Shown: one piece after another, positions 27,013 through 36,524 of the stretch | Layout: the number at the start of each line of letters is the position of its first letter | Numbering within the stretch: position 1 is the first letter of the stretch | Source of the DNA: Winogradskyella bathintestinalis | GTDB taxonomy: Bacteria; Bacteroidota; Bacteroidia; Flavobacteriales; Flavobacteriaceae | DNA: 64,000 nucleotides | Direction: 5' to 3' | Assembly (NCBI RefSeq): GCF_030407435.1 | Contig: NZ_JASDDK010000001.1 | Span: 930,001-994,000, forward strand | Notes under the pieces: model-generated | Seen by the model: only the letters and a program-made list of their open reading frames with translations | Databases searched by the model: none | Told to the model about the DNA's origin: nothing | Made by a program: the position numbers and the translations under genes

Positions 27013-28845
27013 ATGGGGAAATCGTCTGATACAGGTTTAGTAACTGCAAAAGAAGTAGCAAAAGCAATCCATACTGATAAGTATGGTTTTTTGGGTACGT
27101 TTTCTGGCTGGATACTAATGAAAGTACTCAAAATATCGACCTTAAATAAAATTTATAATCGCAATAAACATCTAAGTGAACTCGAATTTTTGGATGGTAT
27201 TTTGGATGAATTTCAAATAAAGTTTGAAATTCCGGAAGAAGACATGAAACGTCTGCCAAAGGAAGGTCCTTATATTACGATTTCTAATCATCCGCTTGGT
27301 GGCATTGATGGAATTTTATTATTAAAACTGATGCTAGAACAGCGCAGCGATTTTAAGATCATTGCTAATTTCTTGCTACACCGTATCGAGCCTCTTAAAT
27401 CCTATATAATGCCGGTAAATCCTTTTGAAGAAAGAAAGGATGTAAAAAGTAGTATTGCTGGTTTTAAAAATGCGATAAAACATTTAAGAGCGGGTCATCC
27501 CTTAGGTGTATTTCCCGCTGGCGAAGTATCTACTTATAGAGATGGAAAATTGGTGGTAGATAAAGAATGGGAAGCAGCCGCAATGAAACTAATTCAAAAA
27601 GCTGAGGTTCCTGTAGTGCCTATTTATTTTCATGCTAAAAATAGTCGATTGTTCTATAGGCTTTCTAAACTGAGTGATACGTTGAGAACGGCTAAATTAC
27701 CTTCTGAATTATTAACACAAAAACGTCGTGTAATAAAAGTTAGAGTAGGAAAAGCAATTTCCTTAAAAGACCAAAACGAACACCCAAGTCTTCAAGAATT
27801 TTCAGAATTTTTGAGGCGTAAAACTTACATGTTATCTAAAACTTTTGAAGATAAACCTAAGATATTAGATAATATTCAATCGCAGTTAAAAGTCGCAAAA
27901 ATTCCTAAACGTATTGTAACTCCTATTGCACCTAAAATGATGATTGCTGAGTTAGATAAACTTAGAGTAAATGATTTTAGACTATTAGAAAGTAAAAATT
28001 ACGAAGTGTTTTTAGCGCCACCTAAAGATATTCCTAATATTTTACGAGAAATAGGAAGGCTTAGAGAAATTACATTTAGAGAAGTAGGAGAAGGCACCAA
28101 TGAAGCTATAGATTTAGATAAATTTGACACGTATTATCATCATATGTTTCTATGGGATAATGAAAAAAATGTTATAGCAGGTGCGTATAGAATGGGTATG
28201 GGTTCTCAAATTTATAAACGATTTGGCATCGATGGATTTTATTTGCAAGATTTGTTTCGATTTGAACCTGAATTACATAAAATGATGAGCCAATCCATAG
28301 AAATGGGTCGCGCATTCATCATTAAAGAATACCAACAAAAACCGATGCCCTTATTTTTACTTTGGAAAGGTATTGTACACATTACATTGCGATTTCCTGA
28401 ACATAAATATTTAATTGGTGGAGTTAGTATAAGTAATCAATTTTCTAACTTTTCTAAGAGTTTGATGATTGAGTTTATGAAATCACATTACTACGATCCA
28501 TATGTAGCGCAATATGTACATCCGAAGAAGGAATTTAAGGTAAAGCTACAAGATGCCGATAAAGAATTTGTGTTCGATGAAACAGAAGCCGATCTAAATA
28601 AATTTGATAAAATTATAGATGAAGTAGAACCAGGAGCCTTAAGATTGCCCGTTTTACTTAAAAAGTACATAAAACAAAATGCGAAACTTGTCGCATTTAA
28701 TGTAGATCCTCTATTTAATAATGCGGTCGATGGTTTAATGTATATTAAAATCGCAGATTTACCAGAAAGTACCGTTAGACCTGTTATGGAAGAATTTCAG
28801 GCGGAACTCGAGCGTAAGTTAGCAGATAATCATGAGGATAAATAA
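27013..28845 (+). CDS. Fused lysophospholipid-type O-acyltransferase / N-acyltransferase (OlsF/GlsF-like)
   Basis: 610 residues with two enzymes in one chain. The N-terminal half (about 1-280) is a PlsC-like acyltransferase with SNHPLGGIDG and FPAGEVSTYRDGK. The C-terminal half (about 300-580) is the GNAT-related domain of OlsB/GlsB, which N-acylates ornithine or glycine with 3-hydroxy fatty acids (LREITFREVGEGTNEA, YRMGMGSQIY, LQDLFRFEP). In the family the C-terminal domain makes the lyso-aminolipid and the N-terminal domain adds the second acyl chain. The catalytic His and Asp are five residues apart (HX5D) instead of the usual four. Which amino acid is used cannot be told from sequence. 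Cytoplasmic, membrane-associated; probably in an operon with lysC. Confidence 0.88.
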   Translation: MGKSSDTGLVTAKEVAKAIHTDKYGFLGTFSGWILMKVLKISTLNKIYNRNKHLSELEFLDGILDEFQIKFEIPEEDMKRLPKEGPYITISNHPLGGIDGILLLKLMLEQRSDFKIIANFLLHRIEPLKSYIMPVNPFEERKDVKSSIAGFKNAIKHLRAGHPLGVFPAGEVSTYRDGKLVVDKEWEAAAMKLIQKAEVPVVPIYFHAKNSRLFYRLSKLSDTLRTAKLPSELLTQKRRVIKVRVGKAISLKDQNEHPSLQEFSEFLRRKTYMLSKTFEDKPKILDNIQSQLKVAKIPKRIVTPIAPKMMIAELDKLRVNDFRLLESKNYEVFLAPPKDIPNILREIGRLREITFREVGEGTNEAIDLDKFDTYYHHMFLWDNEKNVIAGAYRMGMGSQIYKRFGIDGFYLQDLFRFEPELHKMMSQSIEMGRAFIIKEYQQKPMPLFLLWKGIVHITLRFPEHKYLIGGVSISNQFSNFSKSLMIEFMKSHYYDPYVAQYVHPKKEFKVKLQDADKEFVFDETEADLNKFDKIIDEVEPGALRLPVLLKKYIKQNAKLVAFNVDPLFNNAVDGLMYIKIADLPESTVRPVMEEFQAELERKLADNHEDK

Positions 28846-28922
28846 GGGGTAGTTTCATCCTTATTTTCAATGTATTTAAATTCTATCGTTAAAATTTTAA
28901 TATCACTAATAGTTCTAACCTT

Positions 28923-29309
28923 TTATTTAAAAGCAGCGTCAATAGGTTCCCAAAGTTCTATTTTGTTACCATCGTTATCGAGAATCCAGCCGAATTTTCC
29001 ATAATCGTACGTTTCCATTTCTCCTACAATGGTGACTCCTTCTTCTTTTAATGTAGCGAGCAATTCTTCTAAATTTTCAACTCTATAATTAAACATAAAG
29101 TCTTTTTTTGAAGGCTCAAAATATTTAGTGTCTTCTGCAAACGGACTCCATTGGGTTGAACAATCATTTTCTTCTTTATCTTTCCACCAAAAAGTGCAGC
29201 CATAGTCATCGGTATTAAAACCGAGATGTTTTTTGTACCAATCTTTTGCTGCTTTTGGATCTTTGGTTTTAAAGAATAATCCACCAATTCCTGTGACTCT
29301 TTTTTTCAT
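28923..29309 (-). CDS. VOC (glyoxalase/bleomycin-resistance) family protein
   Basis: 128 residues with the paired beta-alpha-beta-beta-beta units of the vicinal-oxygen-chelate fold: GIGGLFFKTKDP at the start and WILDNDGNKIELWEP at the end, the latter with the metal-ligand Glu. The substrate is unknown, as for most small VOC proteins. It is followed downstream by no clear hairpin. The DUF1801 gene upstream is about 100 bases away on the same strand. Confidence 0.88.
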   Translation of the reverse strand: MKKRVTGIGGLFFKTKDPKAAKDWYKKHLGFNTDDYGCTFWWKDKEENDCSTQWSPFAEDTKYFEPSKKDFMFNYRVENLEELLATLKEEGVTIVGEMETYDYGKFGWILDNDGNKIELWEPIDAAFK

Positions 29310-29412
29310 CGAATATTTATTTTTGTTTCCACGAAAGTGGCAATCTATTTGAAGTTAATCCCAACTAAGTGAAATCTATTTGTTTTAAATGTTTTGTAGC
29401 TTTAATAAAAAA

Positions 29413-29868
29413 TTACTTTTTTATAGTTTTTTCATATATGTCTATCCATTCTTCCACAGACATTTTTCCCATTAACTCTTCAATTAAATCATAAGGGATA
29501 TCGTCCATTTTTTTAAAACGTACACAACTTTTTCCCATGTCTAATTTGTAATTACAGTGCTTAGGATATTCGGCAACAAACCAATCGTGCAATTCCTTTT
29601 TGGCATAAATGCCTGAATGATACAGCGCTATAAAATTCTTTTGAGAGGCTAAACTTATAAAAGGTAATGGAGGAAAAGGTTTGCAATGATAACCCGCAGG
29701 ATATATGGACTTAGGTACATAATAGGCTAGCATTCCATAACCTATTCCGGCTTCTAAACCTTTAGGCATGTGTTTTTTTATCAAGTTGTTCAGTTTGGTA
29801 ATTGGAGCTTTCCGATCTTCTGGAAGTTGTGCGATATATTCTTCTGATGTTGTTGCTTTTGAGGTCAT
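29413..29868 (-). CDS. DUF1801 domain-containing protein
   Basis: 151 residues. The fold of the YdhG/YjbR-like DUF1801 group is shown by YIAQLPEDRKAPITKL, GIGYGMLAYYVP, LASQKNFIALYHSG and the terminal MGKSCVRFKKMDDIPYDLI. Cytoplasmic, role unknown. It lies 26 bases downstream of the hydroxyacid dehydrogenase gene and is probably co-transcribed with it. Confidence 0.9.
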   Translation of the reverse strand: MTSKATTSEEYIAQLPEDRKAPITKLNNLIKKHMPKGLEAGIGYGMLAYYVPKSIYPAGYHCKPFPPLPFISLASQKNFIALYHSGIYAKKELHDWFVAEYPKHCNYKLDMGKSCVRFKKMDDIPYDLIEELMGKMSVEEWIDIYEKTIKK

Positions 29869-29894
29869 GCTTGTCCGTTTAGTACTACTTTTAG

Positions 29895-30833
29895 TTAGTT
29901 GAATTTTGCTTTAATTTTATCGACAATAGTTTGTGAGAGTTTAATATTACTTTCAACCGTCCAGCCAGCAACATGAGGAGTTAGCAAAACGTTTTCGGAC
30001 TTTATTAAATACTGAAAAGCCTCTGGCATGTTATCTGAAGAGAACAGGTTCTCAAAAGAGGCTTTTTCGTATTCTAAAACGTCTAATCCTGCACCTAGAA
30101 TTTTTCCGGATTTCAATGCTGAGACTAAATCTTTGGTGACTACAGATTTACCTCGTGCTGTATTTATAAGCCAAAAAGATTTTTTGAAGCCATTTATAAA
30201 TTCTGAATCGACCATGTTTAAAGTCAAATCAGTTTGTGGTGTATGCAGGCTTAATACATCTGCTTTGGCTTTTAATTCTTCGAGAATTACTTGTTTAGCA
30301 TTGGCATCCCCGACATCCGTTTTTATATCGTGGCATAATACTTCTACCTCAAAACCTCTTAATTTTTTAGCGAACGCTTTGCCCATATTACCATAACCAA
30401 TGAGACCAATAGTTTTACCGTCTAGTTCTAATCCTCGATTATCTTCCCGTAACCATTTACCTTGTCTAACTTCCTTATCCGCTTTATTGAGTTTATTAAA
30501 TAGTGATAATAACATGCCCAAGGAGTGTTCACCAACGGCATTACGATTGCCTTCTGGTGCAGAAATTAAACAAATACCTTTTTTTTCAGCATAATCGCCA
30601 TCTATGTTTTCTAAGCCTGCACCAACTCTACCAATGAATTTCAGGTTTTTTGCGGCGTCTAATAATGGTTTATCAATGGTGAATCGACTTCGAATTATAA
30701 AACCATCGTAATCTGCGATTTTGGCTTCGATTTCAGATTTTGATGACGTGTAATCTTCGTGATTGGTAAATCCTAACTCATTGAGCTGGTCAATGAGAAG
30801 TGGATGATTTGAGTCTAAGTGTAATATTTTCAT
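29895..30833 (-). CDS. D-2-hydroxyacid dehydrogenase (phosphoglycerate dehydrogenase-like)
   Basis: 312 residues. NAD-binding GLIGYGNMGKAFAKKL (about 140-156). Catalytic Arg in NTARGKSVV, Glu following it and His in LTPHVAGWT. There is no C-terminal ACT domain, so it is the short form that could act as SerA in serine synthesis or on other 2-hydroxyacids. No serC or serB lies in the window, so serA is not assigned. Likely the first gene of a short operon with DUF1801. Confidence 0.85.
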   Translation of the reverse strand: MKILHLDSNHPLLIDQLNELGFTNHEDYTSSKSEIEAKIADYDGFIIRSRFTIDKPLLDAAKNLKFIGRVGAGLENIDGDYAEKKGICLISAPEGNRNAVGEHSLGMLLSLFNKLNKADKEVRQGKWLREDNRGLELDGKTIGLIGYGNMGKAFAKKLRGFEVEVLCHDIKTDVGDANAKQVILEELKAKADVLSLHTPQTDLTLNMVDSEFINGFKKSFWLINTARGKSVVTKDLVSALKSGKILGAGLDVLEYEKASFENLFSSDNMPEAFQYLIKSENVLLTPHVAGWTVESNIKLSQTIVDKIKAKFN

Positions 30834-30897
30834 AGGATCGCCTGCGCAAGCAGTTATCTATTTTTTATTTTAAGATTTGCTAGATCTATAGTATTCA

Positions 30898-31263
30898 TTA
30901 TATTTTAGGATATTCTGATTGTGTACGTTCATGTTCAACATTGCCAGTATGCGATGTGCTTAGTTTTTCAAATAAAAGTACGTGAACTTCTTCGTTATTT
31001 TTTGTTATTGGATTGTGTTCTACCCCTTTAGGAACAACAATTATTTCTCCTTCGTTTACCACTTCGGTTCTATCTCTAAATTGCATATATAGGGTGCCTT
31101 TTATAACTTGAAATAATTCATCTTCATCAGCATGGCTATGCCAAACAAATTCTCCTTTTAATTTGGCGAGAATGACTTGCATATTATCTACCACAGCGAT
31201 TTGATGTGGGTGCCAATTTTTACTGAATTTGGTAAATTTTTTTAAGATATTTATAGGTTTCAT
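30898..31263 (-). CDS. Cupin domain protein
   Basis: 121 residues, a single small beta-barrel cupin. Motif 1 FVWHSHADEDELFQVIKG has the His/His/Glu metal ligands; motif 2 is VVPKGVEHNPI. Likely a metal-binding enzyme or sensor of unknown substrate. Its start is directly next to a palindromic intergenic element, and it lies 64 bases upstream of the hydroxyacid dehydrogenase. Confidence 0.88.
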   Translation of the reverse strand: MKPINILKKFTKFSKNWHPHQIAVVDNMQVILAKLKGEFVWHSHADEDELFQVIKGTLYMQFRDRTEVVNEGEIIVVPKGVEHNPITKNNEEVHVLLFEKLSTSHTGNVEHERTQSEYPKI

Positions 31264-31326
31264 AAAGTAAAGTTACGAAGATTTTTTAGCGATTTAATGG
31301 AGTTTGTTTTAAAACACTTTAATAAT

Positions 31327-31468
31327 CGTGACTGCGTTAGGGATGGAACGGCATGTTTGAGCTCTTTTGCTTTTTTGCAAAAAGCGAGTAGTGAGAGCCT
31401 GACGCTACGCAGCGTATTCTTTACGCAATATGCATGTAAACGTTGGCTAGCGAAGTAGCGTAACGCCC
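31327..31468. repeat. Long palindromic intergenic repeat (REP/MITE-like)
   Basis: A GC-richer segment between the cupin and mgtE genes with nested inverted repeats: GCTTTT/AAAAGC (31369-31374 with 31380-31385) inside GCTCT/AGAGC (31361-31365 with 31394-31398), then ACGCT-ACGC-AGCGT (31402-31415), and CGCTAC/GTAGCG (31403-31408 with 31455-31460). From memory it resembles a dispersed intergenic element common in Flavobacteriaceae that begins near TGACTGCGTTAGGGAT. It has no ORF. Confidence 0.6.
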
Positions 31469-31476
31469 AAAAATTA

Positions 31477-32847
31477 TTAAATCCCCAAAATTAACTTAGC
31501 AATCCAAAAATAGATTAGAATTCCGAAAATATCATTACTCGTGGTGATAAAAGGACCTGTAGCTATGGCGGGATCTATACCTCTTTTGTTTAAAAATAAA
31601 GGAACAAAAGTTCCTATGAGTCCGGCCACAATGATAACGGCAATTAAGGATACGGAAATTGCCAAAGCGGTGTAAAAATCGCCTTTGGTAACCCAAACAA
31701 ATAAGAATAGAAACAGGGCTAAAATAGTGCCATTGAGAGCGGCAAGAAGCATTTCTTTTATTAATCTATTGTTGACGCTGCCTTTTATATCATCGTTGGC
31801 CAAACCTTGTACAATTATAGCACTCGATTGTACTCCAACGTTACCTGCCATAGCCGCAATTAATGGTGTAAAAAAGAATAGAACAGCATATTTTTCGAAT
31901 GCGTCGTGAAAACCTTCCATAATTAAGAAAGCTCCAACGCCTCCAATTAAACCGAGAAACAACCATGGTAAACGAGCCCTTGTGAGCTGTAAAATACTAT
32001 CGTCTGCTTCAACATCTTGCGAAATACCAGCGGCTAACTGGTAGTCTTTATCCGCTTCTTCTCTAATAACATCGATGATATCATCAATAGTAATTCTACC
32101 TAATAAAACTTGGTTGTTATCGACAACTGGAATGGCTTCCAAGTCGTATTTTGCCATAACCCTGGCGACGTCTTCTACATCATCATGAACATTTACCCAA
32201 TCTACATTGTCTTTTGCGATATCTGCAATTTTTTGATCACTTTTAGAGGTGATTAAATCCTTTAATGATAATCTGCCAATAAGTTTATCTTGTTTATCTA
32301 CAACGTAAACGGAATGCACTCTAGTAACATCCTTTGCCTGACCTCTAATTCTGCGCAAACAACCTGCAACAGTCCAAGTTTCATATACTTTAACGAGTTC
32401 TTTAGCCATAAGACCACCTGCTGTGTCTTCGTCGTAGGCCAGAAGTTCTTGAATTTCTTCTCTGTGTTCCTCGTCTTCGATTTGAGAAATAACATCGGCT
32501 TGCCTCTCCTCTGGTAGTTCGGCAATCATATCTGCCGCATCATCGGTATCTAGCTCTTCAACTTCTTCGGCAATTTCTTTTGTAGAAAGATTGCCAAGTA
32601 TCTTTTCTCTAATGTCCTCGTCGAGTTCCATGAGGATTTCTGAAGTGGTTTCAGAATCGAGAAGTTTAATGACATATACCGCATCATCGAGATCTAAATC
32701 ATCTAGAATTTCTGCAATATCGGCATGGTGATACTCTTTTAATAAGGTATTTAAATCATTATCTTTTTGGTCTTCGATAAGGATTTCTACCTTTTCAATT
32801 AGTTCATCTGTGAGCTGAAATTGTATGTTTTCTTGGATGTCTTCCAC
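31477..32847 (-). CDS. mgtE: Magnesium transporter MgtE
   Basis: Inner-membrane Mg2+ channel of 456 residues, normal. Order: N domain of acidic helical repeats (about 25-130), tandem CBS domains (about 135-255) and five transmembrane helices (about 280-456). The cytosolic acidic domains sense Mg2+ and close the pore in this family. It is transcribed on the minus strand about 100 bases downstream of rsmA. Confidence 0.95.
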   Translation of the reverse strand: MEDIQENIQFQLTDELIEKVEILIEDQKDNDLNTLLKEYHHADIAEILDDLDLDDAVYVIKLLDSETTSEILMELDEDIREKILGNLSTKEIAEEVEELDTDDAADMIAELPEERQADVISQIEDEEHREEIQELLAYDEDTAGGLMAKELVKVYETWTVAGCLRRIRGQAKDVTRVHSVYVVDKQDKLIGRLSLKDLITSKSDQKIADIAKDNVDWVNVHDDVEDVARVMAKYDLEAIPVVDNNQVLLGRITIDDIIDVIREEADKDYQLAAGISQDVEADDSILQLTRARLPWLFLGLIGGVGAFLIMEGFHDAFEKYAVLFFFTPLIAAMAGNVGVQSSAIIVQGLANDDIKGSVNNRLIKEMLLAALNGTILALFLFLFVWVTKGDFYTALAISVSLIAVIIVAGLIGTFVPLFLNKRGIDPAIATGPFITTSNDIFGILIYFWIAKLILGI

Positions 32848-32951
32848 GCTGTGGTTTAGGGTTTATTATATTAAGAATGAAGTAAAGCAATCGGGTTCAC
32901 TTAATACTAAGATTGATGAGATGACTAAGTACTTCGTTCTCGCAATACCGT

Positions 32952-33728
32952 TTATTCTGTGTCTTTTTCAATAAGCGAAGTCAGCTCAATAAATTGTGAT
33001 ACACTCAATTGTTCTGGTCGCTGCCCAAATATAGTATTTGCTTTTAAATTATCCGATAGATTAAAGGTTTTTAAACTATTTCGTAATGTTTTTCTACGTT
33101 GTTGAAACCCAGTTTTTACAACTCGGAAGAATAATTTTTCATCGCAAGGTAACGTGAAATTTTCTTTTCGTTTAAGTAATAATACACCAGAATCTACTTT
33201 TGGTGGAGGATTAAAAACACTTGGTGGAACTGTAAATAAATACTCTGCCTCATAAAATGCTTGGGTTAATACGGATAAAATACCATATACCTTTGAACCT
33301 TCTTTTGAACAGATACGCTTCGCAACTTCTTTTTGGAACATACCTGAGAACTCCGGAATTTGATGTCTCATTTCTAAAGTTTTAAATAGTATTTGGGAAG
33401 ATATATTGTAAGGAAAATTGCCTATGATTGCAAACGGTTTATCATTGAAAACAAGATTTAAATCGTATTTTAAGAAATCTTTTTCTATGATTCTATCGGC
33501 AAGATTTAAGTAATTATTTTTTAAATATTCTACAGACTCGGTATCGATTTCAATAACATGCGTAGTTATATCTTTTTTTAGAAGATATTTGGTAAGAACT
33601 CCCATGCCTGGGCCGATTTCTAATACATCATTGTAGCCTTTATAGGAAAGACTATTTGCTATGTCTTGTGCAATGGATTCGTCTTCTAGAAAATGTTGTC
33701 CGAGGTGTTTTTTTGCTTTAACTGTCAT
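32952..33728 (-). CDS. rsmA: 16S rRNA (adenine1518/1519-N6)-dimethyltransferase
   Basis: KsgA/RsmA dimethylates two adjacent adenosines in the 3' hairpin of 16S rRNA during 30S assembly. 258 residues from the ATG at 33728. The open frame reaches 33755, but the family start is [19 protein letters not shown]-binding [10 protein letters not shown] and the catalytic motif NFPY (usual NLPY/NIPY variant) are present. It precedes mgtE, a frequent flavobacterial arrangement. Confidence 0.95.
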   Translation of the reverse strand: MTVKAKKHLGQHFLEDESIAQDIANSLSYKGYNDVLEIGPGMGVLTKYLLKKDITTHVIEIDTESVEYLKNNYLNLADRIIEKDFLKYDLNLVFNDKPFAIIGNFPYNISSQILFKTLEMRHQIPEFSGMFQKEVAKRICSKEGSKVYGILSVLTQAFYEAEYLFTVPPSVFNPPPKVDSGVLLLKRKENFTLPCDEKLFFRVVKTGFQQRRKTLRNSLKTFNLSDNLKANTIFGQRPEQLSVSQFIELTSLIEKDTE

Positions 33729-33941
33729 CTGTTTCTTTTTCTCGCAAAGGAGCAACGTGAATATTGTGTAAAGATACGCTTTACTTCAGTTTTAATAGAA
33801 AAAGTAGTTAACTGTTATTGTATTTAATTATTGAAGTCGAACCACATAAGATTTCTAAAATTATAAGAATACTATGCCAGTCTTTAAAAAAATAGAAATT
33901 TATAGTAGTAGATTTATATTAGGACTTATCATGAGACTTTA

Positions 33942-34262
33942 TTATTTAGAAGCCTCAGAAAATTCATCTACAATCTCTAATTCAGTTCTAAACGCTAACA
34001 TTTTATCAGCAAAACGATCGAGCCCTGCTTTTCTAAATCCAGGTGCATCGTTAACATAATAATCATCTAAAGCTTCTCGACTATGCGCTCTATACTGAAT
34101 GGAATAGGTATCGGCTTCATCATCGTCTACCAGAACTTTAGTGAGTTTAGCTTCTTTAAATTTACCAGTTGCTAAGACTTGTGGAATGTGTGTTTTAATC
34201 CATTTCAGCCAATCTTCGGTTATAGTTTTGTCTATATTCACTGTGACATTGTAAATAATCAT
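33942..34262 (-). CDS. DUF4286 family protein
   Basis: 106 residues. Starts MIIYNVTVNIDK and has YSIQYRAHSREALDDYY, as in the short DUF4286 proteins found next to rsmA in Flavobacteriia. A ferredoxin-like alpha/beta fold is likely. Function unknown. It is downstream of the TPR gene (57-base gap) and upstream of rsmA, all on the minus strand. Confidence 0.9.
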   Translation of the reverse strand: MIIYNVTVNIDKTITEDWLKWIKTHIPQVLATGKFKEAKLTKVLVDDDEADTYSIQYRAHSREALDDYYVNDAPGFRKAGLDRFADKMLAFRTELEIVDEFSEASK

Positions 34263-34319
34263 AAATTATAATATTTATATTAAAAGTACCAAATTCTAAT
34301 GAAACTTAAGTTTTTGGAA

Positions 34320-36101
34320 TTAATTAATTGTATCACCACGCAACATCCTAAACTTTCGTCGTGCTTCAATGAAATAAATACTGTCTTGATGCTCAAAAAT
34401 AATTTTTTCGTAGAGTAGCTTCGCTTCTTCAGGTTGCCCCAAATGTGTATAATATAATTCGGCCAAATAATAGTAGGCATTATCCGCTAGAATATCGTCT
34501 CCGTAATCTTTAATAATTTCTAAATAGTTAGCCTCTGCCTTGCTGTATTGTTTTTTCTGTTCATAAAGTTTTGCTTGTTTATAAAGCGTTTGGTCTGTAA
34601 TGCTTTCTCCTTTATGTCCTTCTAAAATTTTGGCTAAAAGTGAAATGGCATCGTCAGTTTTGTTCTGAAACGCATATAAATCAGCTTTGGCAAATAATTT
34701 TAATGAGGTTTGCAGGCTATCTTCAAATTTATTGTCTGTGATTAGTAGTTTTAAGTCTAAGGCATCATTAGCAATTAACTGCGATGTTGATGATTTTAAT
34801 ATCTTTAGTTGCGATTCTGCCCAATCAAAATCACCTTTGTAATAGCTTGTTTTTGCGACTTTAAATCGGGCTTCTTGTGCAATGGTACTATTTTTTAGTT
34901 CGGCTTGAATTTGAGAATAAAAAATCAAGGCTTCATTGAACTTTTCTTGAAGCACCAAAATATCAGCTAATAATAGTTTTATTTTGGCTTGCCGGTCATT
35001 TGACAGGTTTAAATTTAAACTTTGCTTTAGAAACTGTGTGGCTGTTTTGGTATCTTTTTTATCGAAAGCCAAGAATTTACCATAGGCTAATTGTAACGGA
35101 ATTGTGAGTTGTGACTTACCAAATTCTACAAAAAGATTTTGGTATCTCTTATCAATACTGTTCAACGTGTTTTGATCGGCATTTTTTGAATCGATTTCTA
35201 AGAGATATTGATGCGCCGTTAAGGCGGTTGATTGGTCTTGAGTGGTTTCTAAAATATAATTAAAAATTGCTTTAGTTGTTTCATCATTATTGTCTTTTCT
35301 TGCCGTTAACGCGAGTTCGATAATACGATCTAAGCTCTCAGGGTTACGTTTGTAAAGTGCTTTTTCTTGAATAAATGACTTATTATAGGCTTTTTCTTGA
35401 ACGTACAACCAACTTAACATTTCATACCAATACGGTTTTGGTTCTTGCTGAATCTTTTTTAATAATGATCTTCTTAAATAAATATTACTTTCATTATCTT
35501 TATTTTCGGAAATAAAATCGCTAATAGAACGCTTAATATTATTGAGGTAATTAGGTTTATAGTCGATATACTCAATATAATTTTGAAACATTTTCTCTAT
35601 ATCACCCTGATCTCCATAGATGCGGGCCAATTGAATACTATAGTCTCTATCTGGTGTTAAGGTTTTGCCTTTTTCGTATAGTCGAATGGCGTGATCTTGA
35701 AGTGAATAATCTTCAAATCTTCTCGCAATAGCATAAATGTAATTGGGTTTTTCGTCAGCATAGGCTATTGCTTCTTCATAATGCTTATTGGCTTGTTCTA
35801 AATTGTTCTTAAGTTGATAATTATAGCCTAAAGCGACCATCATTATGGGATTTTGATGTTTTTTTAAATGGTCGGTAAGAATGTTTTCAGCTTCGTTATA
35901 CTGTTCTAATTGCTGATGAATATCCACCAATTTATCAATATATTGATAACTGTATTTTATTTTGAAGAGATTTTCATAAATGATTAGTGCTTTCTTGAAT
36001 TCCCCTTTTTTATAATAACTTTCTGCTTGTGCTTCGCTATTTTGCGCAAAACTAGAGTAGTAGCCTATTAGTAAAAGTAAGATAAAAAAGCGCTGTCGCA
36101 T
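34320..36101 (-). CDS. Secreted tetratricopeptide repeat protein
   Basis: 593 residues with a cleavable signal peptide (ending near SSFAQ20). TPR-like helix pairs run through the whole chain, clearest at about 27-60 (YYKKGEFKKALIIYENLF), 105-140 and 500-590 (YLEIIKDYGDDILADNAYY). It is a likely periplasmic scaffold protein with no catalytic motif. Relatives lie upstream of DUF4286/rsmA in other Flavobacteriia. Specific partners unknown. Confidence 0.88.
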   Translation of the reverse strand: MRQRFFILLLLIGYYSSFAQNSEAQAESYYKKGEFKKALIIYENLFKIKYSYQYIDKLVDIHQQLEQYNEAENILTDHLKKHQNPIMMVALGYNYQLKNNLEQANKHYEEAIAYADEKPNYIYAIARRFEDYSLQDHAIRLYEKGKTLTPDRDYSIQLARIYGDQGDIEKMFQNYIEYIDYKPNYLNNIKRSISDFISENKDNESNIYLRRSLLKKIQQEPKPYWYEMLSWLYVQEKAYNKSFIQEKALYKRNPESLDRIIELALTARKDNNDETTKAIFNYILETTQDQSTALTAHQYLLEIDSKNADQNTLNSIDKRYQNLFVEFGKSQLTIPLQLAYGKFLAFDKKDTKTATQFLKQSLNLNLSNDRQAKIKLLLADILVLQEKFNEALIFYSQIQAELKNSTIAQEARFKVAKTSYYKGDFDWAESQLKILKSSTSQLIANDALDLKLLITDNKFEDSLQTSLKLFAKADLYAFQNKTDDAISLLAKILEGHKGESITDQTLYKQAKLYEQKKQYSKAEANYLEIIKDYGDDILADNAYYYLAELYYTHLGQPEEAKLLYEKIIFEHQDSIYFIEARRKFRMLRGDTIN

Positions 36102-36202
36102 GTATTTATTTTTATGGAGAATCCTTTGAGATTAATATTACATAGATCTAAAGATGTGTAAATATAATAAATGCTAAACCTAGATGTTGTAAAAGTTTTT
36201 AT

Positions 36203-36234
36203 AAAAAAAAATGCCTAAACTTACGTTTAGGCAT
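36203..36234 (-). terminator. Minus-strand terminator downstream of the 22-codon ORF
   Basis: Perfect 10-bp stem ATGCCTAAAC/GTTTAGGCAT with loop TTAC, followed on the minus strand by eight T residues. It is almost 300 bases past the serS stop but only 94 past the small ORF, which suggests that the small ORF has its own transcript or that serS has a long 3' region. Confidence 0.88.
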
Positions 36235-36327
36235 CTTCACCAGCAAAATAAATGTGCTATTAACCATTATTTTTTGTAAAATATGATTCAGTTATTCTGT
36301 CTTGGTTTTGTTCTATTAACTAAATAA

Positions 36328-36396
36328 TTAAAACAAAACTTTGCTTACCATTACAATCAATGAAACGAGTAATACAATTCGTTTTAAATTTTTCAT
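36328..36396 (-). CDS. Possible 22-residue hydrophobic peptide
   Basis: ATG...TAA frame reading MKNLKRIVLLVSLIVMVSKV plus two residues: a basic start followed by one hydrophobic helix long enough to sit in the membrane. It lies in the otherwise empty 422-base gap between serS and the TPR gene and is followed by a strong terminator. No family recognised. The pattern (basic N-terminus, single helix, own terminator) fits bacterial small membrane peptides, but a chance ORF in an untranslated RNA is possible. Confidence 0.4.
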   Translation of the reverse strand: MKNLKRIVLLVSLIVMVSKVLF

Positions 36397-36524
36397 AATT
36401 AGGTTATTCTTGTTAGGGAATACGAACTTCTAAAATAATTTTAAATAAAACGAAGAAACGTCAAAATAATCGACAAAAAACAATAAAATTTAACAAAATT
36501 TCATTATTAAAATTATAAGCTACT

